From Tissierellia bacterium (GTDB taxonomy: Bacteria > Bacillota > Clostridia > Tissierellales > Tepidimicrobiaceae): a stretch of DNA of 25,696 bases. The notes under the pieces are model-generated. The model was given only the letters and a program-made list of their open reading frames with translations, ran no database searches and was not told the DNA's origin. Below are positions 1 to 8,133 of this stretch, in pieces. Each line of letters begins with the position of its first letter. Position 1 is the first letter of the stretch. The DNA is taken from NCBI GenBank assembly GCA_012798935.1, contig JAAZMG010000030.1, positions 1-25,696 on the forward strand, read 5' to 3'. A program made the position numbers and the translations under genes.

Positions 1-479
1 GATATTAATTGAGTTACCGTTTTATTGATCATAGGACTTATGCTTTGTCCCAACTTAGAAAACAATTCATCTATGCTGGTCTTTATATAATCAAAGATTC
101 CATATTTATCAATCTCTTTTAAATAACCTGGGGTTTTTGATAGCCATTTTTGAGTTTCACTGGCATAGTATGGAATATCCTTGCCTAAGTTCTTCATACT
201 TTCTATTACTTTAGGCGTAATTATAGTAAAAAATAGTATAATTGTTCCATAAAATATCAAATAAACTATTAAAATATTTACCCAACGCTTTAAATTAAAA
301 TGCTTTTCTAAAGTATTTAGCAAAGCATTTAAAAAAAAGGCTATTACAAAGGCCCATATGAAGGGTTTTGTAATATTTCCTATTGTCCTACAAAAATTAG
401 GATTATCAATTACCTTCCAAATAAAAAATGAAATAATAAGTACAATAAAAAATTTAATATAACTAAACTTCTTCTCTAT
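1..479 (-). CDS. AI-2E family transporter, N-terminal part (runs off left edge; apparent ATA start)
   Basis: The minus strand reads open from 479 to the window edge, giving about 159 residues. They start (I/M)EKKFSYIKFF, followed by a membrane segment, a motif KPFIWAFVIAFFLNALLN and two further hydrophobic stretches, then the soluble stretch ESMKNLGKDIPYYASET. This is the N-terminal layout of AI-2E/PerM family permeases, which are usually about 350 aa, so the C-terminal half lies outside. There is no ATG, GTG or TTG in frame where the protein should begin: the upstream frame closes with TAG and TAA, and the codon seven bases after a good GGAGGG site is ATA. Export substrates of this family are diverse (autoinducer-2, Na+/H+ exchange), so none is assigned. 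Family call is firm; start is uncertain. Confidence 0.8.
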   Translation of the reverse strand, partial: MEKKFSYIKFFIVLIISFFIWKVIDNPNFCRTIGNITKPFIWAFVIAFFLNALLNTLEKHFNLKRWVNILIVYLIFYGTIILFFTIITPKVIESMKNLGKDIPYYASETQKWLSKTPGYLKEIDKYGIFDYIKTSIDELFSKLGQSISPMINKTVTQLI

Positions 480-513
480 TTTGTTTCCCTCCCTTTCAAT
501 ATATATTTACTAT

Positions 514-541
514 ATTCTATCATGTTTTAGTTCTATGTTAA
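514..541 (-). promoter_or_regulatory. Promoter for the AI-2E permease gene
   Basis: On the minus strand TTAACA (536-541) and TAGAAT (514-519) are 16 bases apart, and TGA just before the -10 makes it an extended -10. It sits about 25 bases upstream of the GGAGGG ribosome binding site, which supports translation beginning at the ATA at 477-479. Confidence 0.5.
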
Positions 542-563
542 AGAAAAACCATAAAAAAGAAAA

Positions 564-629
564 CCAGCCCCTATGCTAGCTCCCTTATGCTTGTCCCTTG
601 CCCAATAACTACTAATAAGTTAGCACTGG
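564..629. other. Imperfect inverted repeat, possible terminator or structured leader
   Basis: CCAG and TGCTA on the left (564-567, 574-578) can pair with TAGCA and CTGG on the right (621-629), with an unpaired CCCCTA bulge and an inner small hairpin. A T-run flanks each side (TTTTCTTTTTT on the minus strand, GTTTTT on the plus strand), so a weak bidirectional terminator is possible. CCCCTATGC and CCCTTATGC (568-576, 582-590) repeat inside. No known RNA family was recognised. Confidence 0.3.
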
Positions 630-641
630 GTTTTTATATTG

Positions 642-677
642 ATAAATGAGTCAAAGGATATCCTTTGACTCATTTAT
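642..677. terminator. 36-bp perfect palindrome after the PrcB-like gene
   Basis: ATAAATGAGTCAAAGGAT is followed directly by its own reverse complement, with no spacer. It begins one base beyond the stop codon of the PrcB-like gene (678-680). It can form a long hairpin at the end of that mRNA. There is no T-tract on the minus strand (CAATATAAAAACCC follows), so it is either an inefficient terminator or a 3'-end stabiliser; a protein-binding site is also possible. Confidence 0.45.
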
Positions 678-1118
678 TTACTCCTCGTATTCTACTTCTA
701 GTTTAATGCTTCCTGGCATCTGATTTAAATTTGTTTTTACAATGGCAAAAGGATAGGTAAAGCCTTGAGATACAATATCATTTACATCTGGATCTCTAAA
801 TTTAGCATAAACCGTCAGCTCAAATTCATCTTTGGTTACCTTTTCTTTTACTATGTTTTCTACCTCTACAGTATATCCTCCAGTTTGCTTTTCTCCCCTA
901 GTTACTAACACATAGATTTCATCATTTAACCTACAACTTAATGCCCTCTCTTCTGTTAAATATTTAGGAAGTATTTCTTTAATTTTTTCTGGAATTTCAG
1001 ATGATTCAAGAATTTTGTACTTCACTTTCTTATCACCCTTATTAAAATATTTTGGACTCAATAAAATTGCAGATATCAATATAAGGATTACTCCCATAAT
1101 TATATGGTTTCTTTTCAA
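678..1118 (-). CDS. PrcB-like C-terminal domain protein, membrane-anchored or exported
   Basis: 146 aa. A hydrophobic N-terminal segment (about residues 5-22, GVILILISAILLS) after a positively charged start anchors or exports it. The C-terminal half, with the QTGGYTVEVENIV stretch near residues 78-90 and TYPFAIVKT near 121-129, fits the PrcB_C domain. That domain is known from the PrcB subunit associated with the Treponema PrtP protease complex and is common in Firmicute exported proteins; the role here is unknown. The start is TTG at 1118, chosen because GGGGGG lies six bases upstream; an in-frame ATG seven codons later has no such site. It is a single gene with its own likely promoter (TATAAT at 1148-1153) and a palindrome after the stop. 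Confidence 0.65.
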   Translation of the reverse strand: MKRNHIIMGVILILISAILLSPKYFNKGDKKVKYKILESSEIPEKIKEILPKYLTEERALSCRLNDEIYVLVTRGEKQTGGYTVEVENIVKEKVTKDEFELTVYAKFRDPDVNDIVSQGFTYPFAIVKTNLNQMPGSIKLEVEYEE

Positions 1119-1147
1119 GTCTATCCCCCCAAACCAAAATCTCTTAT

Positions 1148-1153
1148 ATTATA
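1148..1153 (-). promoter_or_regulatory. Likely -10 box for the PrcB-like gene
   Basis: TATAAT on the minus strand about 30 bases before the start codon, preceded by A-rich DNA. No clear -35 element is visible at the right spacing. Confidence 0.35.
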
Positions 1154-1184
1154 TTATTCCTAGAGAGATAGATTTATGTTTACT

Positions 1185-1227
1185 AAAAAAGAAATAGCAC
1201 CAAAACGCAAGGTGCTATTTCTTTTTT
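1185..1227. terminator. Strong intrinsic terminator of the envelope/transketolase operon
   Basis: A 17-bp perfect stem, six A/T pairs plus GAAATAGCACC against its complement, encloses a nine-base loop (AAAACGCAA, 1202-1210). On the minus strand it ends in TTTTTT straight after the transketolase stop codon, which it overlaps. The T-run on the other side would let it work in both directions. Confidence 0.9.
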
Positions 1228-2161
1228 ACCTGGATAATATCTTTTTTGATTTTTTAATTATATTTTCTACACCTAATCCATACTTTTCTAAAAGTTTATT
1301 TCCATTACCTGATTCTCCGAAGGTATCCATAGTACCTATTTTTTCTACATAGGTAGGAACATTTTCAACTACAACTTCTGATACAGCACTACCTAAGCCT
1401 CCAATAATATTATGTTCTTCTACAGTAACTATTCCTTTAGTCTCTTTAGCAGCTTTAATTATTATATTCTTATCTATTGGCTTAATAGTAGACATATTAA
1501 TAACTCTGGCTGATATATTTTCTTCAGATAATTTATCTGCTGTAATTAATGCTTTTTCAACCATTACTCCTGTAGCTATTATAGTTACATCCTTACCTTC
1601 CTTTAACTCTACTCCCTTACCTATTTCAAATTTATAATCTTCATCAAATATTACTGGCACCTTAGATCTTCCTAATCTAATATATACCGGTCCATCGTAT
1701 TCCGCTGCCTTATATATACATTGTTTTGCCTCTACTCCATCTGCTGGGCTTAAAACTACCATATTAGGTAAGGATCTCATAATACTTATATCTTCAAGAG
1801 CTTGATGAGTAGCCCCGTCTTCTCCTACCATTAAACCCGCATGAGTAGCTGCTATTTTTACATTTAGATTTGGATAACAAACGGAATTTCTTATTATTTC
1901 AAATGCTCTTCCCGTAGCAAACATAGCAAAAGAACTTGCAAAAGGTATTTTCCCAGCTGCTGCCAAACCTGCTGCTGTACCAATTAAATTTTGTTCTGCA
2001 ATCCCTACATTAAAGAACCTTTCTGGAAATTCTTTTTTAAAAGTAATTGTTTTAGTTGATCCAGAAAGATCTGCATCTAATACTACAATATCTTTATTTA
2101 TTGTTCCTAATTCCCTTAAAGCTTCACCATAGGCATCCCTTGTAGCTATCATATTAGTCAA
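1226..2161 (-). CDS. Transketolase, C-terminal subunit
   Basis: 311 aa. This is the pyrimidine-binding and C-terminal half of transketolase, which moves two-carbon units between sugar phosphates in the non-oxidative pentose phosphate pathway using thiamine diphosphate. Visible marks are VLDADLSGST (27-36), GIAEQN (53-58, with the glutamate that activates the cofactor) and GEDGATHQALED (113-124). It overlaps the N-terminal subunit gene by eight bases, so the two are translationally coupled and expected to form one enzyme. The start is TTG at 2161, eight bases after AGGAGG; the next ATG (fourth codon) is too far away. It is the last gene of the operon, ending in a strong terminator. A DXS-like or pyruvate dehydrogenase E1 beta role is unlikely given its partner. 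Confidence 0.92.
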   Translation of the reverse strand: MTNMIATRDAYGEALRELGTINKDIVVLDADLSGSTKTITFKKEFPERFFNVGIAEQNLIGTAAGLAAAGKIPFASSFAMFATGRAFEIIRNSVCYPNLNVKIAATHAGLMVGEDGATHQALEDISIMRSLPNMVVLSPADGVEAKQCIYKAAEYDGPVYIRLGRSKVPVIFDEDYKFEIGKGVELKEGKDVTIIATGVMVEKALITADKLSEENISARVINMSTIKPIDKNIIIKAAKETKGIVTVEEHNIIGGLGSAVSEVVVENVPTYVEKIGTMDTFGESGNGNKLLEKYGLGVENIIKKSKKILSR

Positions 2162-2981
2162 TTATGCCACCTCCTAGTTCATCTAAGGCTTTTCTAGTTT
2201 CTTCTTCTGAAGGTGCTTTGCCATGCCAACCAGCCTGGTTTTCCATGAAAGACACACCTTTTCCTTTTATAGTTTTAGCAATAATCATAGTTGGTTTACC
2301 TTTTGTTAACTTGGCTTCATCAATAGCCTTAATTATTTCCTCAAAAGAATGACCATCAATATTTATTACATGCCAACCAAAGGATTTAAATTTATCATCT
2401 ATAGGCTCAATATCCATTACATCTTTATTAAATCCATCGATTTGTAATCCATTATGATCTAAAAATACAGTAATATTATCTAGTTTATGGTGGGCTGCAA
2501 ACATTGCTGCTTCCCAGATTATACCTTCCTGTACTTCCCCATCACCAATAAGAGCATATACTCTATAATCCTTTTTATCAACCTTTCCTGCTAAAGCCAT
2601 CCCATTGACAGCAGACAAACCTTGACCTAAAGAACCTGTAGTCATATCCACACCTGGAGTTCCCTTCATATCTGGATGTCCTTGTAACATGGAGTCTATT
2701 TTTCTTAAACTTTTTAGTTCTTCTTTAGAAAAATAACCTTTCTCTGCTAAAGCTGCATAGAGAACTGGAGCTCCGTGCCCTTTAGATAATACAAATCTAT
2801 CCCTATCTTCCCAATGAGGATTTTTAGGGTCTATATTCATCTCCTTAAAGTACAGGGTAGCCAATATTTCACAAGCTGACAAAGACCCTCCTGGATGACC
2901 AGATTGTGCCCTACTGAGCATTTTTATTATATTAATTCGCATATTGTTTGCAATAGTCTTTAAATCCTTATATTTATCCAT
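2154..2981 (-). CDS. Transketolase, N-terminal subunit
   Basis: 275 aa, the thiamine diphosphate-binding half of a split transketolase. Motifs run in the usual order: SGHPGG (27-32), KGHG (67-70), TGSLGQGL (115-122), and the cofactor/Mg2+ motif GDGEVQEG (146-153) through the asparagine of DHNG (175-178). The start is ATG at 2981, where AGGAGGG lies five bases upstream; a longer frame starting at 3014 has no site and would run into the yitT-like gene. Split transketolases are usual in Clostridia and archaea. Its position at the end of an envelope polymer operon, ten bases after yitT, is unusual and may link pentose-phosphate flow to polymer synthesis, or may simply be shared transcription. Confidence 0.93.
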   Translation of the reverse strand: MDKYKDLKTIANNMRINIIKMLSRAQSGHPGGSLSACEILATLYFKEMNIDPKNPHWEDRDRFVLSKGHGAPVLYAALAEKGYFSKEELKSLRKIDSMLQGHPDMKGTPGVDMTTGSLGQGLSAVNGMALAGKVDKKDYRVYALIGDGEVQEGIIWEAAMFAAHHKLDNITVFLDHNGLQIDGFNKDVMDIEPIDDKFKSFGWHVINIDGHSFEEIIKAIDEAKLTKGKPTMIIAKTIKGKGVSFMENQAGWHGKAPSEEETRKALDELGGGIID

Positions 2982-2991
2982 AATATCCCTC

Positions 2992-3849
2992 CTATTGATT
3001 TTCAATTTCTTCAAATCCTTCTCCTAATACTTCAGATATTTCAGTAACCATTATAAAAGCCTCTTTATCAATGCTATATACTATGTCTTTAATCTTGGTA
3101 AATTGTGACCTATTAACAATACAAAGAAGTACATCCTTCTCTTTCTTGGTATACATTCCTATACCTTTAAACAAAGTAACTCCTCTTTCTAGTTCTTCCA
3201 TTATCCTCTGGGAAATCTCCTTAGGCTTATTGGTAATAATTAAAAATCCTTTTAAGTATCCAATACCTTCTAATATTAAATCTATTACTTTAATTGATAC
3301 AAATAAAGATATTATAGAGTAAAGAGAGGTTTCTACTTTTTTATCCACTACTCCTGCAAAAATCACTACTAATACATCAATAATCATCATAAAAGTAGCT
3401 ATGCTTAAGGATGGAAAAAATTTATTAAGTATAGAGCTTGCTAAATCCGTTCCACCAGTAGTACCACCTGATTTAAATACTATGCCTAGTCCAACTCCAG
3501 ACACTAATCCACCAAATATAGAGGCTAAAAGCAAATCAGGAGTAACTAACTTTTCTGGAATTATCTTTAAGAATAAAGATAACAAAGCTGTACAATATAG
3601 GGTTTTCCAACCAAAACTCTTCCCTAAAACTATTATCCCAATAATAAATAAAGGTATATTTATAGCTAAGTTAGTTATATATACAGGTACATTTACTATC
3701 TGTTTAAATACAATTGCAAACCCAGTTACTCCACCTGGTGCAATAGTATTCGGTTCTAAAAATAATACCAATCCTACTGCCAATAAAAATGCACCTACAC
3801 TTAAACCTAGTAATGATGTTACAGTTTTATACCAATTTTCTTTTGTCAT
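2992..3849 (-). CDS. YitT family membrane protein (YitT_membrane plus DUF2179)
   Basis: 285 aa. About five membrane segments fill residues 10-195, with the family motif KSGGTTGGTDLASSIL (126-141). A soluble C-terminal domain (about 198-285), containing GFLIITNKP and GEGFEEI, matches DUF2179. This is the standard YitT architecture. YitT proteins are abundant in Firmicutes; their transport role is not established. The start ATG at 3849 follows AGGAGG with six bases between. Only 15 bases separate it from the TagA-like gene before it, and the transketolase gene follows ten bases after its stop, so it is within the operon. Confidence 0.9.
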   Translation of the reverse strand: MTKENWYKTVTSLLGLSVGAFLLAVGLVLFLEPNTIAPGGVTGFAIVFKQIVNVPVYITNLAINIPLFIIGIIVLGKSFGWKTLYCTALLSLFLKIIPEKLVTPDLLLASIFGGLVSGVGLGIVFKSGGTTGGTDLASSILNKFFPSLSIATFMMIIDVLVVIFAGVVDKKVETSLYSIISLFVSIKVIDLILEGIGYLKGFLIITNKPKEISQRIMEELERGVTLFKGIGMYTKKEKDVLLCIVNRSQFTKIKDIVYSIDKEAFIMVTEISEVLGEGFEEIENQ

Positions 3850-3864
3850 AAAAGTCCTCCTATA

Positions 3865-4620
3865 TCAGTCAACTACATTCTTAGAAAATAATATATATAG
3901 CATAAACTTAGGTATTACCATTTGTCTTTTAATACGGGAAGGTTCTTTTATCAATCTATATAACCATTCTAATCCTAACTTTTGAAAAACTTCTGGTGCT
4001 CTTTTAGCATTCCCAGATAATATATCCATTGTACCTCCATTACCTATTATGACCTTACCTTTAAGCCTATTCTTATTTGCATCAATCCAAATCTCTTGTT
4101 TAGGAAATCCTAATCCGGCAAATATAATATCTGGTTTTACCTCATTAATTCTATGTATAATACTTAATTCTTCTTCATGATTATTATGCCCTATATGGCT
4201 ACCTTTAAAATATCCATGATGATATCCTACTAGTTCAATATTTGGATACTTTTTTATAATATTTTCCCCAGCTGCTTTAGCTACTCCATCTTTTCCACCT
4301 AATAAAAACAAGCTATAACCTTTTTCATTAGCAATTTCTAAAATCTTTATTGACAAATCAAAACCCGTTACCCTTTCTTTTAAAGGTTTTTTCTTTATCT
4401 TAGAACCATATATTAGTCCAATACCATCTGGAGTTACTAAATCTCCAGCATTTATAATATCCCTTATATCCCTATCATCTTTAGCGGCCATAACTATCTC
4501 TGTATTTGGAGTATATATAGTTTTTAATTTATCTTCCATTAAGAACTTTTCCACAATTGCAGCTGCCTCATCTAATGTTATATTATCTACTCTAAGGTTA
4601 AATATTTTTATACTATCCAA
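3865..4620 (-). CDS. tagA: WecG/TagA/CpsF family glycosyltransferase
   Basis: 251 aa, typical length for the family. TagA enzymes add N-acetylmannosamine to undecaprenyl-diphosphate-GlcNAc on the inner face of the membrane, the second step of wall teichoic acid or secondary cell-wall polymer synthesis. Marks seen: TPNTEIV (37-43, including the family's conserved Thr), PDGIGLI (64-70), GLGFPKQE, GNGGTMDILSG, and a C-terminal LEWLYRL with basic residues thought to hold it to the membrane. The start is TTG at 4620, close behind GGTGAGG; the spacing is tight, so the exact start is less sure. It begins eight bases after the csaB stop codon. CsaB next door suggests the ManNAc it adds is then pyruvylated. 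Confidence 0.9.
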   Translation of the reverse strand: MDSIKIFNLRVDNITLDEAAAIVEKFLMEDKLKTIYTPNTEIVMAAKDDRDIRDIINAGDLVTPDGIGLIYGSKIKKKPLKERVTGFDLSIKILEIANEKGYSLFLLGGKDGVAKAAGENIIKKYPNIELVGYHHGYFKGSHIGHNNHEEELSIIHRINEVKPDIIFAGLGFPKQEIWIDANKNRLKGKVIIGNGGTMDILSGNAKRAPEVFQKLGLEWLYRLIKEPSRIKRQMVIPKFMLYILFSKNVVD

Positions 4621-4628
4621 AACCTCAC

Positions 4629-5732
4629 CTACTTTTTTAAAAGTTCTAAGGCCATATGGGTATTTCTTAATGCCTTATCCCTCATATGTTGATCTAATTC
4701 CATTAGCCCAACCTTTAGTTCCTCTCTATTATTCCATACATAGTCAATGTTTTCAACTAGTTGTTCATATTCTATATTTTTCACTGGACACATATGCTCC
4801 ATATCTATTGATTTCAAAAAACCTTCTATTTTAGGATCATATACGATGCCTACCATAGGTACGCCTTGAGTGGCAGCATATATTAATGAATGAAGTCTCA
4901 TAGCAATTATCATTTCTAATCTTTTGGTAATCCCCATAATATCCTCTACACTATATTTATTTTTAAGTATATAAGAGCCTTCCTCGGTTACCCTGTCTAA
5001 AATACTATTACTAATATCTAAATCCTCTGGATAGTGCATAGGAATCAAAACTACATTGGCATTATATTCATCTATAATATAATTTATAGCACTAGCTACA
5101 GTATCTATTAGATTTTCTGCACTTCTCCAGTTTCTAACTGAAACTCCAACTAAAGGTTTATCTCCTGGTATTCCTTCCTTTTCAAAAATTCCAAGGATTA
5201 TTTCCTCTTTGGTAGGTTCTAAAGTAAATACCGGATCTGCCGTTACATAAATACTATCATTTTCAACCTCTAATTCCTTTAAAAATATTTCAGAATCCTC
5301 ATCTCTCAAGGTTATTAAATCTACTTTATTTAAAATTTTTCTAGTTAAAAATCTATTTATCTTTCTATTTATTGGTCCTATACCATTAGCATATACCATT
5401 ACAGGCTTATTAAATAATTTTGCTAATTTCATAAGAGTTATATAGTATAGCAAAGAACGAGTACTAGTTATATCCTGTAAAAGACTTCCTCCACCACTTA
5501 TAAACAGATCACAATCTTTAATTGCTTTAATTACATCTTTAATACCAAATCTATTTATAGCATTTATATCATATATTTTTTTGGTGAAAGTTGGATTATT
5601 GGAGAAAGCAGTTATTTTTACATTGTCATTATATGCTTTTATATCCTTAACCATAGCTTTTAAAATAGCATCATCCCCACTATTATCAAACCCATAGTAA
5701 CCAGAAATTAGTATCTTTTTGTTTGCACCCAT
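4629..5732 (-). CDS. csaB: CsaB, polysaccharide pyruvyl transferase
   Basis: 367 aa. CsaB adds a ketal-linked pyruvate to ManNAc in secondary cell-wall polymers; this pyruvate is what SLH domains of S-layer and surface proteins bind. The N-terminal GYYGFDNSGDDAIL (11-24) and following ISGGGSLLQD are the CsaB signature, and MRLHSLIYAATQGVP near the C-terminus is the GT-B-like nucleotide-binding site typical of the PS_pyruv_trans domain. The start ATG at 5732 follows AAGGAG by seven bases. Its place between the O-antigen ligase-like gene and tagA is a known Firmicute arrangement. It predicts an S-layer or SLH proteins elsewhere in the genome. Confidence 0.94.
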   Translation of the reverse strand: MGANKKILISGYYGFDNSGDDAILKAMVKDIKAYNDNVKITAFSNNPTFTKKIYDINAINRFGIKDVIKAIKDCDLFISGGGSLLQDITSTRSLLYYITLMKLAKLFNKPVMVYANGIGPINRKINRFLTRKILNKVDLITLRDEDSEIFLKELEVENDSIYVTADPVFTLEPTKEEIILGIFEKEGIPGDKPLVGVSVRNWRSAENLIDTVASAINYIIDEYNANVVLIPMHYPEDLDISNSILDRVTEEGSYILKNKYSVEDIMGITKRLEMIIAMRLHSLIYAATQGVPMVGIVYDPKIEGFLKSIDMEHMCPVKNIEYEQLVENIDYVWNNREELKVGLMELDQHMRDKALRNTHMALELLKK

Positions 5733-5746
5733 ATATATTCTCCTTT

Positions 5747-7078
5747 TTAACCAATCTCCTCAGGTTTACCTGAAATTCGCATAAGAGCTAGTAAAAGGGC
5801 AACTAATGTCCAAAAAGTTATTATTATTCTAGGAAGGTATAGAACACTTTCTACTGCTCCATGGCCTAATAGTGCTGCTAAACCAGCAAGAACCCCTGCT
5901 GCCATAGTTCTAATATACCTATCCTCTCCTTTAATAAGTCTCTTAATCGAATATTTATATATTATAAATATAAGGCCTAAGAAAACTATTAAGCCTAATA
6001 TGCCCATCTCACCTGTAATCTGTAGATAGGTGTTGTGAGAATGATAAACAGGCATTGTCCTTATATAGGTCTCAAATGTATGTTTAAAAGGGATATATCC
6101 AAAGCCTACTCCTACAAGCCAATTATCTCGAATAATATCTAAAGTAATACCCCACATTTTAAGCCTATATGCATTAGAGGAATCCCTTAGATTTCCAATA
6201 CTTGAAATTCTATTCAATATACTTTGAGGTAAAAAGTATAACCCACCTAATACCAAAGGAATAATGGATAAAAGTAATTTCTTCTCAATCAATATTACAA
6301 ATATCAATATACCAAAGGCAAATCCTATCCATCCCCCTCTTGATAAAGTCAAGACTAAAGCCAACATCAAAATTAAGCTAATACCTAAAAATATAGCTTT
6401 TTTATGAAGCTTCTTTGAATACCAAAATAAAGATATGGATATGGGAATAATCATAATCAAATACTCTGCTAATATATTTGGGTTTCCAAATACAGAAAAC
6501 ACTCTAGTTTTTACATCGGGATTGTTAGCAGCATCAACCCATTTGTCCTCCATATCTACCCCAACCTTATATTGATACAAGCCATATAAAGCTACCAAAG
6601 TAGCGGCAATAACTAAAAATGTAATGAGTATATTAAAATCTTTCTTTGTTTTAATGCTATTGACTAAAACAAACATAAAACCCATAGCTGTAAGATGAAT
6701 AGCTAAATCCCTAAAACTCCCAAGGGGATCAATAGATGTAATAGTTGAAATCAAAATAAGCAAAGCAAATACAAGGATGGGTAAATCCATAGGCTCTTTG
6801 GTTAAAGGATTTATATCCTTAAACAAGGCTTTATACAAATAGACCCCCACCATAAAAATCATATATAGCAAATTCAGCATATCAGGCATAAAGGGCAATA
6901 AAATTACCGCTGCAAATATGCCTAATCTTATATCATGGAGTATTAATACTACTCCCATAGTTCCTAACAAAAAAAGTACAAAGTAATTTAAAGGTAATTT
7001 ATAATATATTAAAGAAAATATTATACCTAAACCTATAGGGAGAATTAATTCTTTTTTCTTCATGCAATCTACCACCAC
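5747..7078 (-). CDS. O-antigen ligase / Wzy-like membrane protein
   Basis: 443 aa with about ten or more membrane segments. The large outer loop and the stretch HSHNTYLQITGEMGILGL (around 350) are the Wzy_C / O-antigen ligase signature. Family members join or polymerise lipid-linked glycans on the outer face of the membrane; here it could polymerise the pyruvylated polymer or transfer a glycan to protein or wall. The start is given as GTG at 7078, seven bases after GGGAG; an in-frame ATG at 7063 is the main alternative and lies behind a weaker GGTGG. Either way it overlaps or abuts the stop codon of the preceding unknown membrane gene, so the two are probably coupled. Confidence 0.85.
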   Translation of the reverse strand: MVVDCMKKKELILPIGLGIIFSLIYYKLPLNYFVLFLLGTMGVVLILHDIRLGIFAAVILLPFMPDMLNLLYMIFMVGVYLYKALFKDINPLTKEPMDLPILVFALLILISTITSIDPLGSFRDLAIHLTAMGFMFVLVNSIKTKKDFNILITFLVIAATLVALYGLYQYKVGVDMEDKWVDAANNPDVKTRVFSVFGNPNILAEYLIMIIPISISLFWYSKKLHKKAIFLGISLILMLALVLTLSRGGWIGFAFGILIFVILIEKKLLLSIIPLVLGGLYFLPQSILNRISSIGNLRDSSNAYRLKMWGITLDIIRDNWLVGVGFGYIPFKHTFETYIRTMPVYHSHNTYLQITGEMGILGLIVFLGLIFIIYKYSIKRLIKGEDRYIRTMAAGVLAGLAALLGHGAVESVLYLPRIIITFWTLVALLLALMRISGKPEEIG

Positions 7079-7623
7079 TGATCCACTCCCTCATCAATAG
7101 TAAATAGGCTTTTAATAAAGGCATAGATATAGCTTCCTCGTAATACATTTTTATAGTTCTCCTTTACGCCTAATCCTATGAAGGAGATAAGCACTAATAA
7201 AAATGAAATTATATAGGACTTGCCTGCATAAAAGCCTCTAATTAAATTATTCAAAGCAATACCTACCCCAAAGCTAATGAAAAATACATAGAAAGTTGTC
7301 TGCAGCCCAACATTTTCATGAAATAGATTATAAATTACACTATATATAATGCTTCCATGATTATTTTCCTCTATTTTTTCCCTTAAAAAAGTAAAGATTT
7401 TGCTTATCCTATCAACTATGTGACAATATAAAGCATACAAAGAACTTTCCCTCACCAAACTTCTATTGGAGATAAATAGTCTAGCCATATGAGAGCTTTT
7501 AGACAAATTCTTAAACCCTTTTAAAATAGAATCATTAAACTTTTTTAAAAGACTATATTCATAAGCTCTAGATAAGATATTCCAAATCTTAACTAATATA
7601 CTTACAATAATACTATTATACAT
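7069..7623 (-). CDS. Unknown membrane protein paired with the O-antigen ligase-like gene
   Basis: 184 aa. No known domain was recognised. The first 110 residues are rich in Ser, Lys and Arg with amphipathic helices (ISNRSLVRESSLYALYCHIV); the C-terminal part has two clear membrane segments, about 113-135 (TTFYVFFISFGVGIAL) and 138-153 (SYIISFLLVLISFIGLG). It ends with GVDQWW. The start ATG at 7623 follows AGGTGG by four bases. The stop overlaps the start region of the O-antigen ligase-like gene, which suggests the two products act together, for example as an accessory subunit; this is inferred from the layout only. Confidence 0.7.
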   Translation of the reverse strand: MYNSIIVSILVKIWNILSRAYEYSLLKKFNDSILKGFKNLSKSSHMARLFISNRSLVRESSLYALYCHIVDRISKIFTFLREKIEENNHGSIIYSVIYNLFHENVGLQTTFYVFFISFGVGIALNNLIRGFYAGKSYIISFLLVLISFIGLGVKENYKNVLRGSYIYAFIKSLFTIDEGVDQWW

Positions 7624-7642
7624 AGTACCACCTCTAGTTCTT

Positions 7643-8128
7643 CTATTGTACTTCTACACCAAGGATAGTGCCCAGAACTGCTACATTTCTATTTTTAAGT
7701 TTAAATTGGGTCCCAATCCTAATTTGCTCTCCACCAGCTATTATTACATCCGGATTTTCTTTTACATCTGCCTCCACAGTCATAATAACTACATATTTAT
7801 CGGGAACTTCTGCCGATATCCATCTTCCATCTCCAGATTCAACAGGTTCTTTATAGTTTTCTACCTTCTTTTCTATAATCTGGCCTATTATTCCTCCTTT
7901 ATCGTAATGATATAAAGGATCTCCTATAACTATCCCATCTACAGTAGGAGTTCTAATATCCGAAACTTCTATTGTAATAAGAGCTTTTTTTGTTTCAGCA
8001 GCAATCCCAGGATTCTTTTTCATTCTTTTAGCACCGCCTACAATTAATAGAGCAATTATCAATATTACTGCTAGATCAATTATATTTATTATGCCAAATA
8101 ATTTACCTTTTTCATTTACTATTCTCAT
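7643..8128 (-). CDS. DUF4330 domain protein, membrane-anchored
   Basis: 161 aa. A single N-terminal membrane segment (about 11-31, GIINIIDLAVILIIALLIVGG) precedes an extracellular beta-rich domain. The opening KLFGIINIIDL is typical of DUF4330 proteins, which recur next to csaB-type clusters in Firmicutes. Function unknown; a periplasm-side partner of the glycan ligase or polymerase is a fair guess. The start ATG at 8128 uses an AGGAGG that overlaps the stop codon of the glycosyltransferase gene before it, which ties their translation together. Confidence 0.85.
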   Translation of the reverse strand: MRIVNEKGKLFGIINIIDLAVILIIALLIVGGAKRMKKNPGIAAETKKALITIEVSDIRTPTVDGIVIGDPLYHYDKGGIIGQIIEKKVENYKEPVESGDGRWISAEVPDKYVVIMTVEADVKENPDVIIAGGEQIRIGTQFKLKNRNVAVLGTILGVEVQ

Positions 8129-8133
8129 ATAGA

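Noticed and set aside
2982..3014. Longer start for the N-terminal transketolase subunit (11 more residues)
   Set aside because: No ribosome binding site, and it overlaps the yitT-like stop; ATG at 2981 has AGGAGGG at proper spacing.
3401..3985. Plus-strand open frame of 194 aa opposite the yitT-like gene
   Set aside because: It is antisense to a gene with a clear family, has no ribosome binding site and a Pro/Asn/Ile/Thr-rich composition typical of a reverse-strand shadow.
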